Below, piece by piece: positions 18,704 through 27,216 of a stretch of 64,000 nt of DNA. This DNA is from DATARN01 sp963851105 (GTDB taxonomy: Bacteria; Actinomycetota; Acidimicrobiia; Acidimicrobiales; Palsa-688), in NCBI GenBank assembly GCA_963851105.1, contig CAWKNP010000004.1:124001-188000 (forward strand). Direction: 5' to 3'. The notes under the pieces are model-generated. The model was not told where the DNA came from. It did not search any database and worked only from the letters and a program-made list of their open reading frames with translations. How positions within the stretch are numbered: the first letter of the stretch is position 1; every line of letters starts with the position of its first letter. The position numbers and the translations under genes were made by a program.

Positions 18704-19543
18704 CTACGGCCTGGTGAGGTCGCCGTAGAGGTCGGGGCGACGGTCCCGGTAGAACGCCCAACGGGCCCGAACCTCCTCGAGCAGATCGAGATTGAGATCA
18801 CGCACGACGAGCTCGGCGCCGTGATCGTCGGCGGGATCGCCGACGAACTTGCCCTCGGGGTCCACGAAGTACGAGGTCCCGTAGAAGTCGTCGTCGCCGA
18901 GGTCCTCGATCCCGACCCGGTTGATGGCGCCGATGAAGTATTCGTTGGCGACCGCCGACGCCGGCTGTTCGAGCTTCCACAGGTAGGCGGAAAGGCCCCG
19001 GCTGGTGGCCGACGGGTTGAACACCATCTCGGCGCCGTTGAGGCCGAGGGCCCGCCACCCTTCGGGGAAGTGGCGGTCGTAGCAGATGTAGATGCCGACC
19101 TTGCCGACCGCAGTGTCGAAGACGGGATAGCCGAGATTGCCGGGCCGGAAGTAGAACTTCTCCCAGAAACCCTTGACCTGGGGCAGGTGGGTCTTGCGGT
19201 ACTTGCCGAGGTAGCGACCGTCGGCGTCGACGATGGCCGCGGTGTTGTACAACACACCCGACTGCTCGCGCTCGTACATCGGCAGGATCATGACCATGTC
19301 GAGCTCGGCGGCCAAGGCCTGGAAACGCTCGGTCGTCGGGCCGGGAATCGACTCGGCGTAGGAGAAGTAGGTGGCGTCCTGCACCTGGCAGAAGTAGGGG
19401 CCGTAGAACAGCTCCTGGAAGCAGATCACCTGGGCGCCCTGGCCCGCCGCCTCGTGGGCGTACTCCTCGTGGGCCTTGATCATCGTCTCTTTGTCGCCCG
19501 TCCAGTTGGTCTGGACCAGCGCGGCGCGGATGGAGTTGGCCAT
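18704..19543 (-). CDS. Beta-ureidopropionase / N-carbamoyl-beta-alanine amidohydrolase (nitrilase superfamily)
   Basis: Carbon-nitrogen hydrolase of 279 residues that releases CO2 and NH3 from N-carbamoyl-beta-alanine. The catalytic triad is complete: Glu44 (FQELFYGPYF), Lys117 (RKTHLPQ) and Cys154 (IYICYDRHFPEGWR). The PQVKGFWEKFYFRPGN segment after the Lys is typical of beta-ureidopropionases. The ATG has an excellent ribosome site (GGGGAGGAACAG). It is the first gene of the ten-gene unit, so the promoter probably lies in 19544-19718. Confidence 0.92.
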   Translation of the reverse strand: MANSIRAALVQTNWTGDKETMIKAHEEYAHEAAGQGAQVICFQELFYGPYFCQVQDATYFSYAESIPGPTTERFQALAAELDMVMILPMYEREQSGVLYNTAAIVDADGRYLGKYRKTHLPQVKGFWEKFYFRPGNLGYPVFDTAVGKVGIYICYDRHFPEGWRALGLNGAEMVFNPSATSRGLSAYLWKLEQPASAVANEYFIGAINRVGIEDLGDDDFYGTSYFVDPEGKFVGDPADDHGAELVVRDLNLDLLEEVRARWAFYRDRRPDLYGDLTRP

Positions 19544-19718
19544 CTGTTCCTCCCCTCGTAGCCCTCTTCGGTCCCATGCTACGGGTTCGATTCCGAGCAG
19601 GCGGCGGGCGAGCGAGCCCGCGGCGGGCGACGGGCGAGCCTCGGGCGAGTCGTGGGATCCCCGGAGATTCCGAGCGACCGCCCAGGGTTCTCTGAGGAAC
19701 TGCGCCCACGATGAGACC
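19544..19718. other. Divergent intergenic region upstream of the pyrimidine unit
   Basis: No gene is seen. It holds short iterations of GGGCGAG/GGGCGAC around 19600-19645 and the dyad GTTC-TCTGAG-GAAC near 19687-19700. It lies between the leftward pyrimidine unit and the rightward remnant/response regulator, so promoters for both should be here; no confident -35/-10 pair can be named. Confidence 0.4.
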
Positions 19719-19976
19719 ATGAGCGGAACTCTCTCCTGGTACCTGGCCCGGCGTCGGGCCTCACGGCGTGGGCGGTCCTGGCGTGGGCGGGGCTCGCGGG
19801 CTCGGCTCTCTGGCGGCGTGCTCATGACCTCCCAGGTCGTCGCGCCCCTCGCTTTGCGCCGCTGGTTGGCGACCCTGGCCGTCGCCGGCGCGGTAGCTGC
19901 CCTGACCGGGGCACGGGTGGCGTGTGCCGGGGCGACCGCCTCCGAGGCCCCAACCGCGTACCGTCTCGGGCGATGA
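19719..19976 (+). pseudogene. Truncated ferric-reductase-like transmembrane protein remnant with two compensating indels
   Basis: Reading through two single-base shifts gives MSGTLSWYLARASGL...ALWGVLMTSQVVAP then RRWLATLAVAGAVAALTGARVA. This matches the start of actinobacterial ferric-reductase-like membrane proteins (one helix, then a helix normally containing haem-ligand His). The first shift looks like a lost G in CCCGG(G)CGTCG near 19748, the second an extra C in TGG(C)GGCGTG near 19808. The remaining frame ends at 19976, overlapping the response regulator ATG (ATGA), after only about 85 residues; the rest of the five-helix protein is missing. It may instead be a short intact membrane peptide if the indels are errors. 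Confidence 0.45.
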
Positions 19977-20704
19977 ACCAAACCCGCCAACCCCGCGTCC
20001 TCGTCGTCGACGACGAGGAGCACATCACCGAACTGGTGGGCATGGGCCTTGGGTACAACGGCTTCGAAGTCGAGCGGGTCGGTACTGGGCGCGCCGCACT
20101 CGAAGCCGTCGAACGCCGCAAACCCGATCTCATCGTGCTCGACGTCATGCTGCCCGACCTCGACGGCATGGAAGTGGCTCGCCGGCTCCGCCAGAGCGAG
20201 GGCGCGGGCACCCGCATCCCGGTGATCTTCCTCACCGCCCGGGACACCACTGCCGACAAGGTCAAGGGCCTGCGCCTGGGCAGCGACGACTACGTGACCA
20301 AGCCGTTCAGCATCGAGGAGCTGATCGAACGGGTGAAGGCGGTGCTGCGCCGGGCGGGCGGCCCGGGCCCCAACCAGAGCCGGCTCAGCTACGCCGACCT
20401 CGAACTCGACGAGGAGACCCGCGATGTCTGGCGGGCCGGCCGCCTCATCGAGCTGACGCCGACCGAGTTCAAGCTGCTCCACTACCTCCTGGCCAACGCC
20501 CGCCGGGTCCTCACTCCCGACCAGATCCTCGAGCACGTCTGGGACTACACCTTCGCGGGCAACTCCAGCGTCCTTCAGACCTACATCAGCTACCTGCGTC
20601 ACAAGGTGGACGAGTTCGACCCGCCGCTGATCCACACCGTGCGGGGCGTCGGCTACACGCTGCGCCTGCCGCCCGAATCTGAGGGAACTCCCAGACTCCC
20701 CTGA
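19973..20704 (+). CDS. OmpR/PhoB-family response regulator (winged helix)
   Basis: Two-component regulator of 243 residues. Receiver domain: acidic pocket Asp13/Asp14 (VVDDEEH), phospho-acceptor Asp57 (IVLDVMLPD), Thr in FLTARD and Lys110 (YVTKPFS). The DNA-binding domain starts near residue 140 with ELTPTEFKLLHYLL and ends VRGVGYTLRLP. It resembles TcrA/MprA-type envelope regulators. No kinase is adjacent; the candidate partner at 32988-34571 lies about 12 kb away beyond genes of the same functional type. The GT39 gene begins 36 bp downstream. Confidence 0.92.
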   Translation: MNQTRQPRVLVVDDEEHITELVGMGLGYNGFEVERVGTGRAALEAVERRKPDLIVLDVMLPDLDGMEVARRLRQSEGAGTRIPVIFLTARDTTADKVKGLRLGSDDYVTKPFSIEELIERVKAVLRRAGGPGPNQSRLSYADLELDEETRDVWRAGRLIELTPTEFKLLHYLLANARRVLTPDQILEHVWDYTFAGNSSVLQTYISYLRHKVDEFDPPLIHTVRGVGYTLRLPPESEGTPRLP

Positions 20705-20739
20705 GTCCGGTCAGAGCGGGGGCCCCGAGAGTGGGGTTC

Positions 20740-22779
20740 ATGGCACTACCCACGCTCACCCGAGACATCCCCCGGCGTCTCGCCGACGATTTGCCCCCTC
20801 CTTTTTCACCTCCGAAGCGAGCGGGAAAAAGAGTGACGGGTTCCCGGATCATCGTGGTGGCCATCGGGATCCTCGCCGCCGGGCTCTACACGTGGGGGCT
20901 GTCGCGCACCGGGATGGGCAACTCCTATTACGCCGCCGCCGTGAAGAGCGGGGCAACGAGCTGGAAAGCCTTCTTCTTCGGGTCGATCGACCCCGGGTCG
21001 TTCATCACTGTCGACAAACCCCCCGCCGCGCTGTGGGTGATGAGCCTCTCCGCTCGGATCTTCGGGTTCAGCTCGTGGAGCATGCTGCTGCCCGAAGCGG
21101 CGGCCGGCGTCGGGTCGGTGCTGATCCTGCACCGACTGGTCCGGCAGTGGGCCGGGGAGCTCTCGGCCCATCTGGCGGCGCTGGCGCTGGCCGTGACGCC
21201 CGTCGCGGTCGTCATGTTCCGCTACAACAACCCCGACGCCTTCCTGACCCTGCTGTGCCTCGGCGCCGCCTGGGCGCTGTGGTCGGCCCTGTCGACCGGC
21301 CGCACCCGCGCTTTGCTGCTGAGCGGGGCGCTGCTCGGCGTGGCCTTCGACACCAAAATGCTGCAGGCCTTCCTGGTGCTGCCGGCCATGGCGCTGGTGT
21401 ACCTGGTCGCCGGGCCGCCCCGGATCGGTCGGCGGGTTCTCCAGTTGCTGGCGGCGGGCTTGGCAATGCTGCTGGCTGGCGGTTGGTGGGTGCTGGCCGT
21501 GGTGCTGTGGCCCACCGCCAGCCGGCCTTACATCGGCAGCACGACCGACAACTCCATCCTCAGCCTCATCTTCGGCTACAACGGCCTGTCGCGCATCTTC
21601 GGGTCAGGTACGGGCGGGGGCCCTGGTGGCGGGGGTGGCGGTGCCGCCTTTGGGGGCACCCCCGGTTCGTTGCGGCTGTTCAACACCGCCAACGGCGCCC
21701 AGATCGCGTGGCTCATCCCCCTGGCGCTGGTGGGTTTGGCGGCCGGGCTGTGGCTCACCCGGCGAGGCCCTCGGACCGACCGGGGCCGGGCAGGCTGGAT
21801 TCTCTGGGGCGGCTGGGCGATGGTGTGCGCAGCGGTGTTCAGCCTGTCCAAAGGGATCTTCCACCCGTATTACTCCGTTCAGCTGGCACCGGCCATCGCC
21901 GCCCTCGCCGGCGCCGGCGGGGTCGCCCTGTGGCATCTCGGGCAACGGCACCGCCGTGCGGGTTGGATCCTGCCGGCGACGATCCTCGCCACCGCCGCCG
22001 TCGCCGTTTCGATCCTGGCCCGCACGCCGAGCTACCACCCCTGGCTGCGCACCGCCATCGCCATTGGTGCCGTGCTGGCGGCGGCCGGCCTCCTGGGCGC
22101 CATCTACGTGCGTCGGTGGCGGATCCTGACCGTGGCCGCGGTCGTGGCCGCGGTGTCGCTGCTGGCCGCGCCCGCCGCCTTCGCGCTGTCGACGGCCGCC
22201 GCTTCGAACAGCGGGCCGACGCCTGTGGCCGGGCCCGCGGGCGGCGGTGGCTTCGGCGGCCCCGGCGCTCCCGGCGGGCTCGGCGCTCCCGGCAGGCTCG
22301 GCGCTCCCGGCAGGCTCGGCGCTCCCGGCGGCTCCGGCGCTCCCGGCGGCTCCGGCACTCCCGGCGGCTCCAGCGGCCAGGGCGCCGGTGCTGCCGCATC
22401 CCCCGGGCTTATCTCCTACTTGGAAGCGCATCGCGGGGGTGCCGAATACCTGGTCGCGGCCTTCGGGTCGCAAGCGTCGGCGCCCATCATCGTCGCCAGC
22501 GGCCAAGCGGTGATCACCATCGGCGGGTTCAATGGCGGCGATCCCGCCCCCACCCTCGCCCAGTTCGAGCAACTGGTCGCGGCCGGCAAGGTCCACTACG
22601 TCCTCATGTCCGGTGGCGCCGGCGGCATCGGCGGGGGCGGCTTCGGCGGTCCCGGTGGCGGGTCGGGCGGCGGCAGCTCGGCTATCAGCCAGTGGGTCAC
22701 CACCCACGGGACCTTGGTCCCGGCCAGCGAATATGGCAGGACAGCCAGCTCCGGGACCCTCTACCTGGTCTCGGCGTGA
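20740..22779 (+). CDS. GT39 (ArnT/YkcB-like) membrane mannosyltransferase
   Basis: Polyprenyl-phosphate-sugar-dependent glycosyltransferase, 679 residues, with about eleven membrane helices. The N-terminal luminal loop has the GT39 pattern: NSYYAAAVKSGATSWKAFFF, then DKPPAALWVMSLSARIFG. FRYNNPDAFLTLL and the Gly-rich loop GTGGGPGGGGGG follow. The C-terminal soluble domain (LISYLEAHRGGAEYLVAAFGSQ...) is typical of YkcB relatives. A six-copy hexapeptide repeat (GAPGGL/GAPGRL/GTPGGS) links the two parts. In relatives this gene pairs with a GT2-GtrA protein that makes the lipid-linked sugar; here that gene is at 31293. ATG 20740 is chosen, GTG 20731 is also possible. Confidence 0.87.
   Translation: MALPTLTRDIPRRLADDLPPPFSPPKRAGKRVTGSRIIVVAIGILAAGLYTWGLSRTGMGNSYYAAAVKSGATSWKAFFFGSIDPGSFITVDKPPAALWVMSLSARIFGFSSWSMLLPEAAAGVGSVLILHRLVRQWAGELSAHLAALALAVTPVAVVMFRYNNPDAFLTLLCLGAAWALWSALSTGRTRALLLSGALLGVAFDTKMLQAFLVLPAMALVYLVAGPPRIGRRVLQLLAAGLAMLLAGGWWVLAVVLWPTASRPYIGSTTDNSILSLIFGYNGLSRIFGSGTGGGPGGGGGGAAFGGTPGSLRLFNTANGAQIAWLIPLALVGLAAGLWLTRRGPRTDRGRAGWILWGGWAMVCAAVFSLSKGIFHPYYSVQLAPAIAALAGAGGVALWHLGQRHRRAGWILPATILATAAVAVSILARTPSYHPWLRTAIAIGAVLAAAGLLGAIYVRRWRILTVAAVVAAVSLLAAPAAFALSTAAASNSGPTPVAGPAGGGGFGGPGAPGGLGAPGRLGAPGRLGAPGGSGAPGGSGTPGGSSGQGAGAAASPGLISYLEAHRGGAEYLVAAFGSQASAPIIVASGQAVITIGGFNGGDPAPTLAQFEQLVAAGKVHYVLMSGGAGGIGGGGFGGPGGGSGGGSSAISQWVTTHGTLVPASEYGRTASSGTLYLVSA
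22264..22371. repeat. 18-bp in-frame minisatellite in the GT39 gene (6 copies)
   Basis: Six consecutive 18-bp units beginning GGCGCTCCCGGC (last copy GGCACTCCCGGC) encode GAPGGL, GAPGRL, GAPGRL, GAPGGS, GAPGGS, GTPGGS. Copy number can change without breaking the frame and would alter the linker length on the outside of the cell. Confidence 0.88.
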
Positions 22780-22820
22780 GCACCCTGGCCCTCACACCAT
22801 TACAGACCACCCCTCGCCCC

Positions 22821-23156
22821 CTGGTCACAAACCCCGCCCCACACACCAACTACTGACCACCCCCCCGCCAACTTCACCCGCCCCCTGGTCACAAACCCCG
22901 CCCCACCCACCGACTACCGCCCACCCCCCCGCCATCTTCACCGGCCCCCTGGTCACAAACCCTGCCCCACACACCGACTACCGCCCACCCCCCCGCCATC
23001 GTCACCGGCCCCCTGGTCACAAACCCTGCCCAACACACCTACTACCGCCCACCCCCCCGCCATCGCCACCGGCCCCCTGGTCACAAACCCCGCCTCACAC
23101 ACCGACTACCGCCCACCCCCCCGCCATCTTCACCGGCCCCCTGGTCACAACCTGCG
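22821..23156. repeat. 64-bp tandem repeat array, non-coding, C-rich on the + strand
   Basis: CTGGTCACAA recurs at 22821, 22885, 22949, 23013, 23077 and 23141, an exact 64-bp period: five full units and a partial sixth. Units differ at scattered positions (for example CATCTTCACC, CATCGTCACC, CATCGCCACC). Because 64 is not a multiple of three and stop-free frames rotate through the array, it is not coding. The minus strand carries runs of five to seven G (GGGGGGGTGGG, GGGGCGGGG), so G-quadruplex formation is possible. It fills most of the 441-bp gap between the GT39 gene and the lipoprotein gene. Confidence 0.92.
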
Positions 23157-23220
23157 CGGCGATTGCTGACCACCCCCTGGCGCGTTGCGATTGTTCTTAG
23201 GGTTGCCTAACGTTCGCGGC

Positions 23221-23766
23221 GTGCGGGAGGGAGAGAAGGAACGTCCGCTTCTGGTGCTCGGGGCCCTTGCCGGTTGCCTCGTTCTGGCCGGTTGCGGAAA
23301 GGCGACGAGCCCCCGCCCCGGCAGCGCCGCTCCCACCAAGAGCCAGATCGCCGAAGCGACAAGACTGATCGACCCTTTGAAGACCGGCAAGACCACCACC
23401 GCCGAGAATCAATGCGTCGCCCGAGTCGTCGTGCAGAACCCCAATCTCGACATACTCGCCAACGACATGGCCCAGGTCACCAACAAGGACCTGCGGGAGG
23501 CGGTGATGACCTCCTACCTCGGGTGCGCCTACAACTTCGTGCTCGACACCTACATGCGTTTCGCGCCGGCGGGGCTCTCCAGCGCCGAGGCGGCCTGCAT
23601 CAGGACGAAGTTCAGCGAGCTCCCCGTCAGTCGCCTGGCCGAGGTGATGGTGAAGGACCCCGACGCCGAGTACACCGGTCCGCTGGTCATCCAGGCCTGC
23701 ACCACGGGTTCGACGAGCAATCCGTTGACGACCGGCAGCATCCCGACGATGAACGGCGGCTCATGA
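23221..23766 (+). CDS. Predicted lipoprotein of the ABC/FtsX operon
   Basis: 181 residues of unknown family. A short charged n-region (REGEKER), a hydrophobic stretch LLVLGALAGCLVLAGC with lipobox LAGC, then a helical mature domain with four further Cys (ENQCVARVVV, LGCAYNF, AACIRTKF, IQACTTG) likely to form two disulfides. The stop overlaps the ATPase start (ATGA), so it is part of the exporter operon and may be its extracytoplasmic partner. Start is uncertain: GTG 23221 is used; a GTG near 23254 would shorten the n-region. Confidence 0.68.
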   Translation: MREGEKERPLLVLGALAGCLVLAGCGKATSPRPGSAAPTKSQIAEATRLIDPLKTGKTTTAENQCVARVVVQNPNLDILANDMAQVTNKDLREAVMTSYLGCAYNFVLDTYMRFAPAGLSSAEAACIRTKFSELPVSRLAEVMVKDPDAEYTGPLVIQACTTGSTSNPLTTGSIPTMNGGS

Positions 23767-24497
23767 CGATCGTCGCGACAGGAGTCGTCAAGTCGTATCG
23801 CACCAGGTCGGAAACCATCCTCGCCCTGCGGGGGATCGATCTCACCATCGCCACCGGCGAAATGCTGGCCGTGGTCGGTCCCTCGGGATCGGGAAAGACG
23901 ACCATGCTGAACTGCCTCTCCGGTCTCGACCACGTCGATGCCGGACAGGTCATCGTCGACGGCGTTGATCTGGCCGCGCTTGGCGATGGTGAGCGTCGCG
24001 ACTACCGGGCGGCGGCGATGGGGTTCCTCTTCCAGGGGTCGGCACTCCTGGCCGCCCTGACGGCCGAGGAGAACGTCGAGCTCCCCTTGCTCATCGGGCG
24101 CGGGGGGCGCGGGAGCGGCCGCGGGCGCCAGCACCTGCGGCTCCACGACGCCCGGGCGACGGCACGAGCCATGCTCGAACGCCTCGGCGTCGGCGACCGG
24201 GGTCACCACCGTCCCGAGCAGCTCTCCGGTGGGGAGCGCCAGCGCGTGGCACTGGCCCGGGCAGTGGTCACACGGCCCGCGATCCTGTGGGCGGACGAGC
24301 CCACCGTCAATCTGGACAGCGAGACGTCGGCCGGCGTCATGGCCGTGATCGGCGAGCTGCACCGCGACGGCTTGACCGTCGTCGTCGTGACCCACGACCC
24401 GACAGTTGCGGCTGCGGCCGACCGTAAGGTCGAAGTGCGCGACGGACTCCTCGATGGAGGCCCGGGCGCCGAGCACACCTCGGGCCGGACGCGCTGA
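23763..24497 (+). CDS. ABC transporter ATP-binding protein (LolD/MacB type)
   Basis: ATPase of 244 residues for the FtsX-family permease that follows. Walker A GPSGSGKTT (39-47), Q-loop FLFQGSALL, signature LSGGERQR, Walker B AILWADEP and switch His VVVTHDPT are present. Two oddities: the family-typical ADEPTGNLD reads ADEPTVNLD (Val182 for Gly), and there is a Gly/Arg-rich insertion (GRGGRGSGRGRQ) near residues 112-124. Overlaps the lipoprotein gene by 4 nt, and its TGA overlaps a CTG codon that is in frame with the permease. Confidence 0.9.
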   Translation: MTIVATGVVKSYRTRSETILALRGIDLTIATGEMLAVVGPSGSGKTTMLNCLSGLDHVDAGQVIVDGVDLAALGDGERRDYRAAAMGFLFQGSALLAALTAEENVELPLLIGRGGRGSGRGRQHLRLHDARATARAMLERLGVGDRGHHRPEQLSGGERQRVALARAVVTRPAILWADEPTVNLDSETSAGVMAVIGELHRDGLTVVVVTHDPTVAAAADRKVEVRDGLLDGGPGAEHTSGRTR

Positions 24498-24535
24498 ACA
24501 CCGCCGTCGTTGCCCGCCTGGCCGGGCGGAACGTC

Positions 24536-27106
24536 GTGCGCCGGCGCCGTCAGGGACGATTCGTGATCGTCGGAACTCTCATTGGCACGGCGATCATTGC
24601 GTCCTCGCTGGCCCTGGGAACAACGGTACGGGCGTCCTTGCGCCATGTCGCGGTGACCGAGCTCGGTCCCGTGGACGAGCTGGTCATCTCACGCCCCGAG
24701 GCCGGGGGCGCTGTCCGCGACGCGGTGAGCGCCGCCAACCTCGACCTGGCAGGAACCCTGCCGCTCGTCGCGCTGCCCGCGACGGTGGTGACCAAGGCGT
24801 TCGTGGCGCGGGTGGCGCCCGTCCAGATCCTGGAGACGGACTTCGCCCACGCCGCCAGTTTCGGACCGGCGACGGGAATCACCGGCCCCACCCCTGGGGC
24901 CGGTGAGGTCGTCGTGAGCGAGGCGCTGGCCCGGCAGGTCTCGCTCTCTCCCGGCGACCGGATGTCTGTCTACGCGGGCACGACGGTGTTCACGGTGCGC
25001 GTCGTGCGGATCCTCCCCACCATCGGTGTGGTCGGCCTGCCCCGCCTGGGCGGAGACGACGCGACTACGGCGCTCGACGCGTTCGTGTCGCCGGGGACGA
25101 TCGAGTCGCTGCCGGCCGCGGCAGCCGCCCTGGCGGTCATCCCGAGCACAACAGGCCCCAGCGCTGCGGGCGGCGCCGTCACCGGCGCGCTGCGGCGAGC
25201 GGTGGCGGGGATTCCCGCCACCGTGGTGCCGATCAAGGCGCAGGTGCTGGCCGCGGCGGCGGAGGGGGCTCGTCGTTTCGACCGGTTCCTGGAGATTTTC
25301 GCCGGGCTGGGCGTGATGTCGGGCCTGCTCCTGGTGGCCTTAGCCGTGACGATCCTGGTCGACGAACGGCGACGGGAGCTGGTGATCCTCGAGGCGCTCG
25401 GCGTTCGTCGCCGGGATATCGCCGCCAGCATGGTGACGGAAACTGCTGTTTACGGCGCGACCGGCGCCGCCCTCGGTTGCGCCGCCGGCGTGGCGGTGAG
25501 CCGGCTGCTCGTGCCATTGGCACGAGGACTGTTCGGAGGTGGCGTCGGCGCGCCGGTTGACCTGATCTGGTCGGCGCCCGCGACCGTGGCGATCGACGCC
25601 TTCGCCCTCGGCGCGGTCGGATCCCTCCTGGCCGTGACCACTTCGGTGGCGCTAACCCGGCGACGACCGGCCTCACGACGGTCGTCCCAAGCGCCGTGGA
25701 CCGCACCACTTCTCATAGGGGCCGTGGCCGCGACAGCGGGCGCCGCGGTGCTCTCGGCGGGGTTCGTTCGCCATCCGGCGCCCACGCTGGTCGTCGGCGA
25801 CGGCACGGTCCTTGCTGGCTTCAGCGTCCTTGCCCTCGTGGTCGTACAAGGCCCAGTGGTGCAACAGGTGAGGTCCGTCGCGCACGCTCGGAGCGTCGCC
25901 ATCTGGCTTGGCCTCGCCACAGCAGCTGCGATCCGAGCGCGAACCGTTCTGGTGGTGGCATCGACCAGCTTCGCCGTGTTCGGGATCGCCTTGGCGGCGT
26001 CGGTGGCCGGCGGATACCGGGCCGATCAGGCGCATCTCAGTCGGACTCTCGGTGGGACCAGCGCGCTCGAGGTATCCTCCGCCGCGGCCAGCCCGGTGCC
26101 CCCCGCCGACGTCGCCGGCCTTCCCGGAGTACTCGCGGTAGCAGTCACCTCATCGGTCCCAGCCACCGCCGTCATCACCACCGGCGTCACCGCCGCCGCG
26201 GCCCCATCGGCCGCGGGCCACTCGGTCGATCTGGTCGGATTCGGCGCCGACTTCGTCGGCCATGGGTCACCCCCCCTGCAGCAACGGTCCCGGGCGTTCG
26301 CGTCCGACCACGACGCCTTCTTGGCTGTGGCCCACGATTCGTCGATGGTCATCGTCGGCGCCGATTTCGGGACCGGACTGGAGACGGCCACCCGACTGCG
26401 CCCCCCTCGGGTGGGCCAGCAATTGGTCGTCGGCGACCCCGACACCGGCCACAGCCGTTCGCTGACCATTGCCGGGGTGGCTCAGTCGGCCCGCTGGGCG
26501 GGCGTCGACCACGTCTACGCCGCCACCGCCGTCGGCGCCGACCTCACCCGGACCGCTTCGGGCAACCTGCTTTTCGTGAGCATCGACGAGGCCACCAACC
26601 CCGATGTCGTCGCCGCCGTCGTCAATGGCACCCACGTGGTCAACGGCGCCCGGGCGGAATCGTTCCGGAGCCTGGCCGCCGCCCGGGTCGCGGCCGAGCA
26701 GGCGCTGCTGCGGTTGGCCGAGGCCACGGTGGCGTTGGGCCTCGCCGCCGGTGCGCTCACGGTGCTCAACACCCTCAGCCGGGCCGTGGCCGCCCGGGGC
26801 CGGGAAATCGGGGTCCTGCGGACGATGGCGATGTCCCGGGGCGCCATCCACCGGACGTTCGCGGTCGAGGCGGTGTGGCTGGCTCTGCTCGGTGCCATCG
26901 GCGGCGCCGGGTGCGGGATCCTCATGGCGTGGCTACTGGGCCATTCCGGCGCCTTCGCGGCGGGCGCGGCACCGGTACTGGCCGGGCCCACTTTGGTGGC
27001 TGTTGTGGTGGTGGCTATCGCCGTCTCGCTCCTGGCTTCGTGGGCTCCGGCCCGTCGCGCCTCTCGCCTTGACCCGGCGGTCACCATGCGAACGAACGGC
27101 GGCTGA
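24536..27106 (+). CDS. FtsX-family ABC transporter permease (MacB-like, duplicated)
   Basis: Permease of 856 residues with the layout helix - extracytoplasmic MacB-type domain - three helices - second domain - three helices. N-terminal helix GRFVIVGTLIGTAIIASSLALG; first FtsX core around residues 250-380 (LFGGGVGAP, DERRRELVILEALGVRRRDI); second core near the C-terminus (GREIGVLRTMAMSRGAIHRTFAVE). Likely exports or extracts a lipid or peptide with the preceding ATPase and lipoprotein. Start: GTG 24536 is the first canonical codon, but the frame is open back to a CTG at 24494 that overlaps the ATPase stop (CTGA) and adds LNTAVVARLAGRNV, a natural amphipathic start for this family. Confidence 0.87.
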   Translation: MRRRRQGRFVIVGTLIGTAIIASSLALGTTVRASLRHVAVTELGPVDELVISRPEAGGAVRDAVSAANLDLAGTLPLVALPATVVTKAFVARVAPVQILETDFAHAASFGPATGITGPTPGAGEVVVSEALARQVSLSPGDRMSVYAGTTVFTVRVVRILPTIGVVGLPRLGGDDATTALDAFVSPGTIESLPAAAAALAVIPSTTGPSAAGGAVTGALRRAVAGIPATVVPIKAQVLAAAAEGARRFDRFLEIFAGLGVMSGLLLVALAVTILVDERRRELVILEALGVRRRDIAASMVTETAVYGATGAALGCAAGVAVSRLLVPLARGLFGGGVGAPVDLIWSAPATVAIDAFALGAVGSLLAVTTSVALTRRRPASRRSSQAPWTAPLLIGAVAATAGAAVLSAGFVRHPAPTLVVGDGTVLAGFSVLALVVVQGPVVQQVRSVAHARSVAIWLGLATAAAIRARTVLVVASTSFAVFGIALAASVAGGYRADQAHLSRTLGGTSALEVSSAAASPVPPADVAGLPGVLAVAVTSSVPATAVITTGVTAAAAPSAAGHSVDLVGFGADFVGHGSPPLQQRSRAFASDHDAFLAVAHDSSMVIVGADFGTGLETATRLRPPRVGQQLVVGDPDTGHSRSLTIAGVAQSARWAGVDHVYAATAVGADLTRTASGNLLFVSIDEATNPDVVAAVVNGTHVVNGARAESFRSLAAARVAAEQALLRLAEATVALGLAAGALTVLNTLSRAVAARGREIGVLRTMAMSRGAIHRTFAVEAVWLALLGAIGGAGCGILMAWLLGHSGAFAAGAAPVLAGPTLVAVVVVAIAVSLLASWAPARRASRLDPAVTMRTNGG

Positions 27107-27216
27107 GGCGGCCCCGGCTGGACCCAGGGCCCAAGCGCTCTGTCACCTGGGCGGTCGCCACGACCGGCTGGCCGTGACCAGATCCCGGCGGAGTTCCGGC
27201 TGCGATAATTGAAGGC

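Noticed and set aside
19578..19595. tRNA-like T arm (GGTTCGATTCC)
   Set aside because: Only about three base pairs flank the loop and no anticodon or acceptor arms can be folded around it.
19544..19718. TPP or purine-type riboswitch upstream of the pyrimidine/NMT1 unit
   Set aside because: No conserved riboswitch core (for example CUGAGA...ACYUGA in the right spacing) is visible.
22821..23156. CRISPR array
   Set aside because: There is a single 64-bp period with near-identical units, no distinct repeat/spacer alternation and no cas genes.
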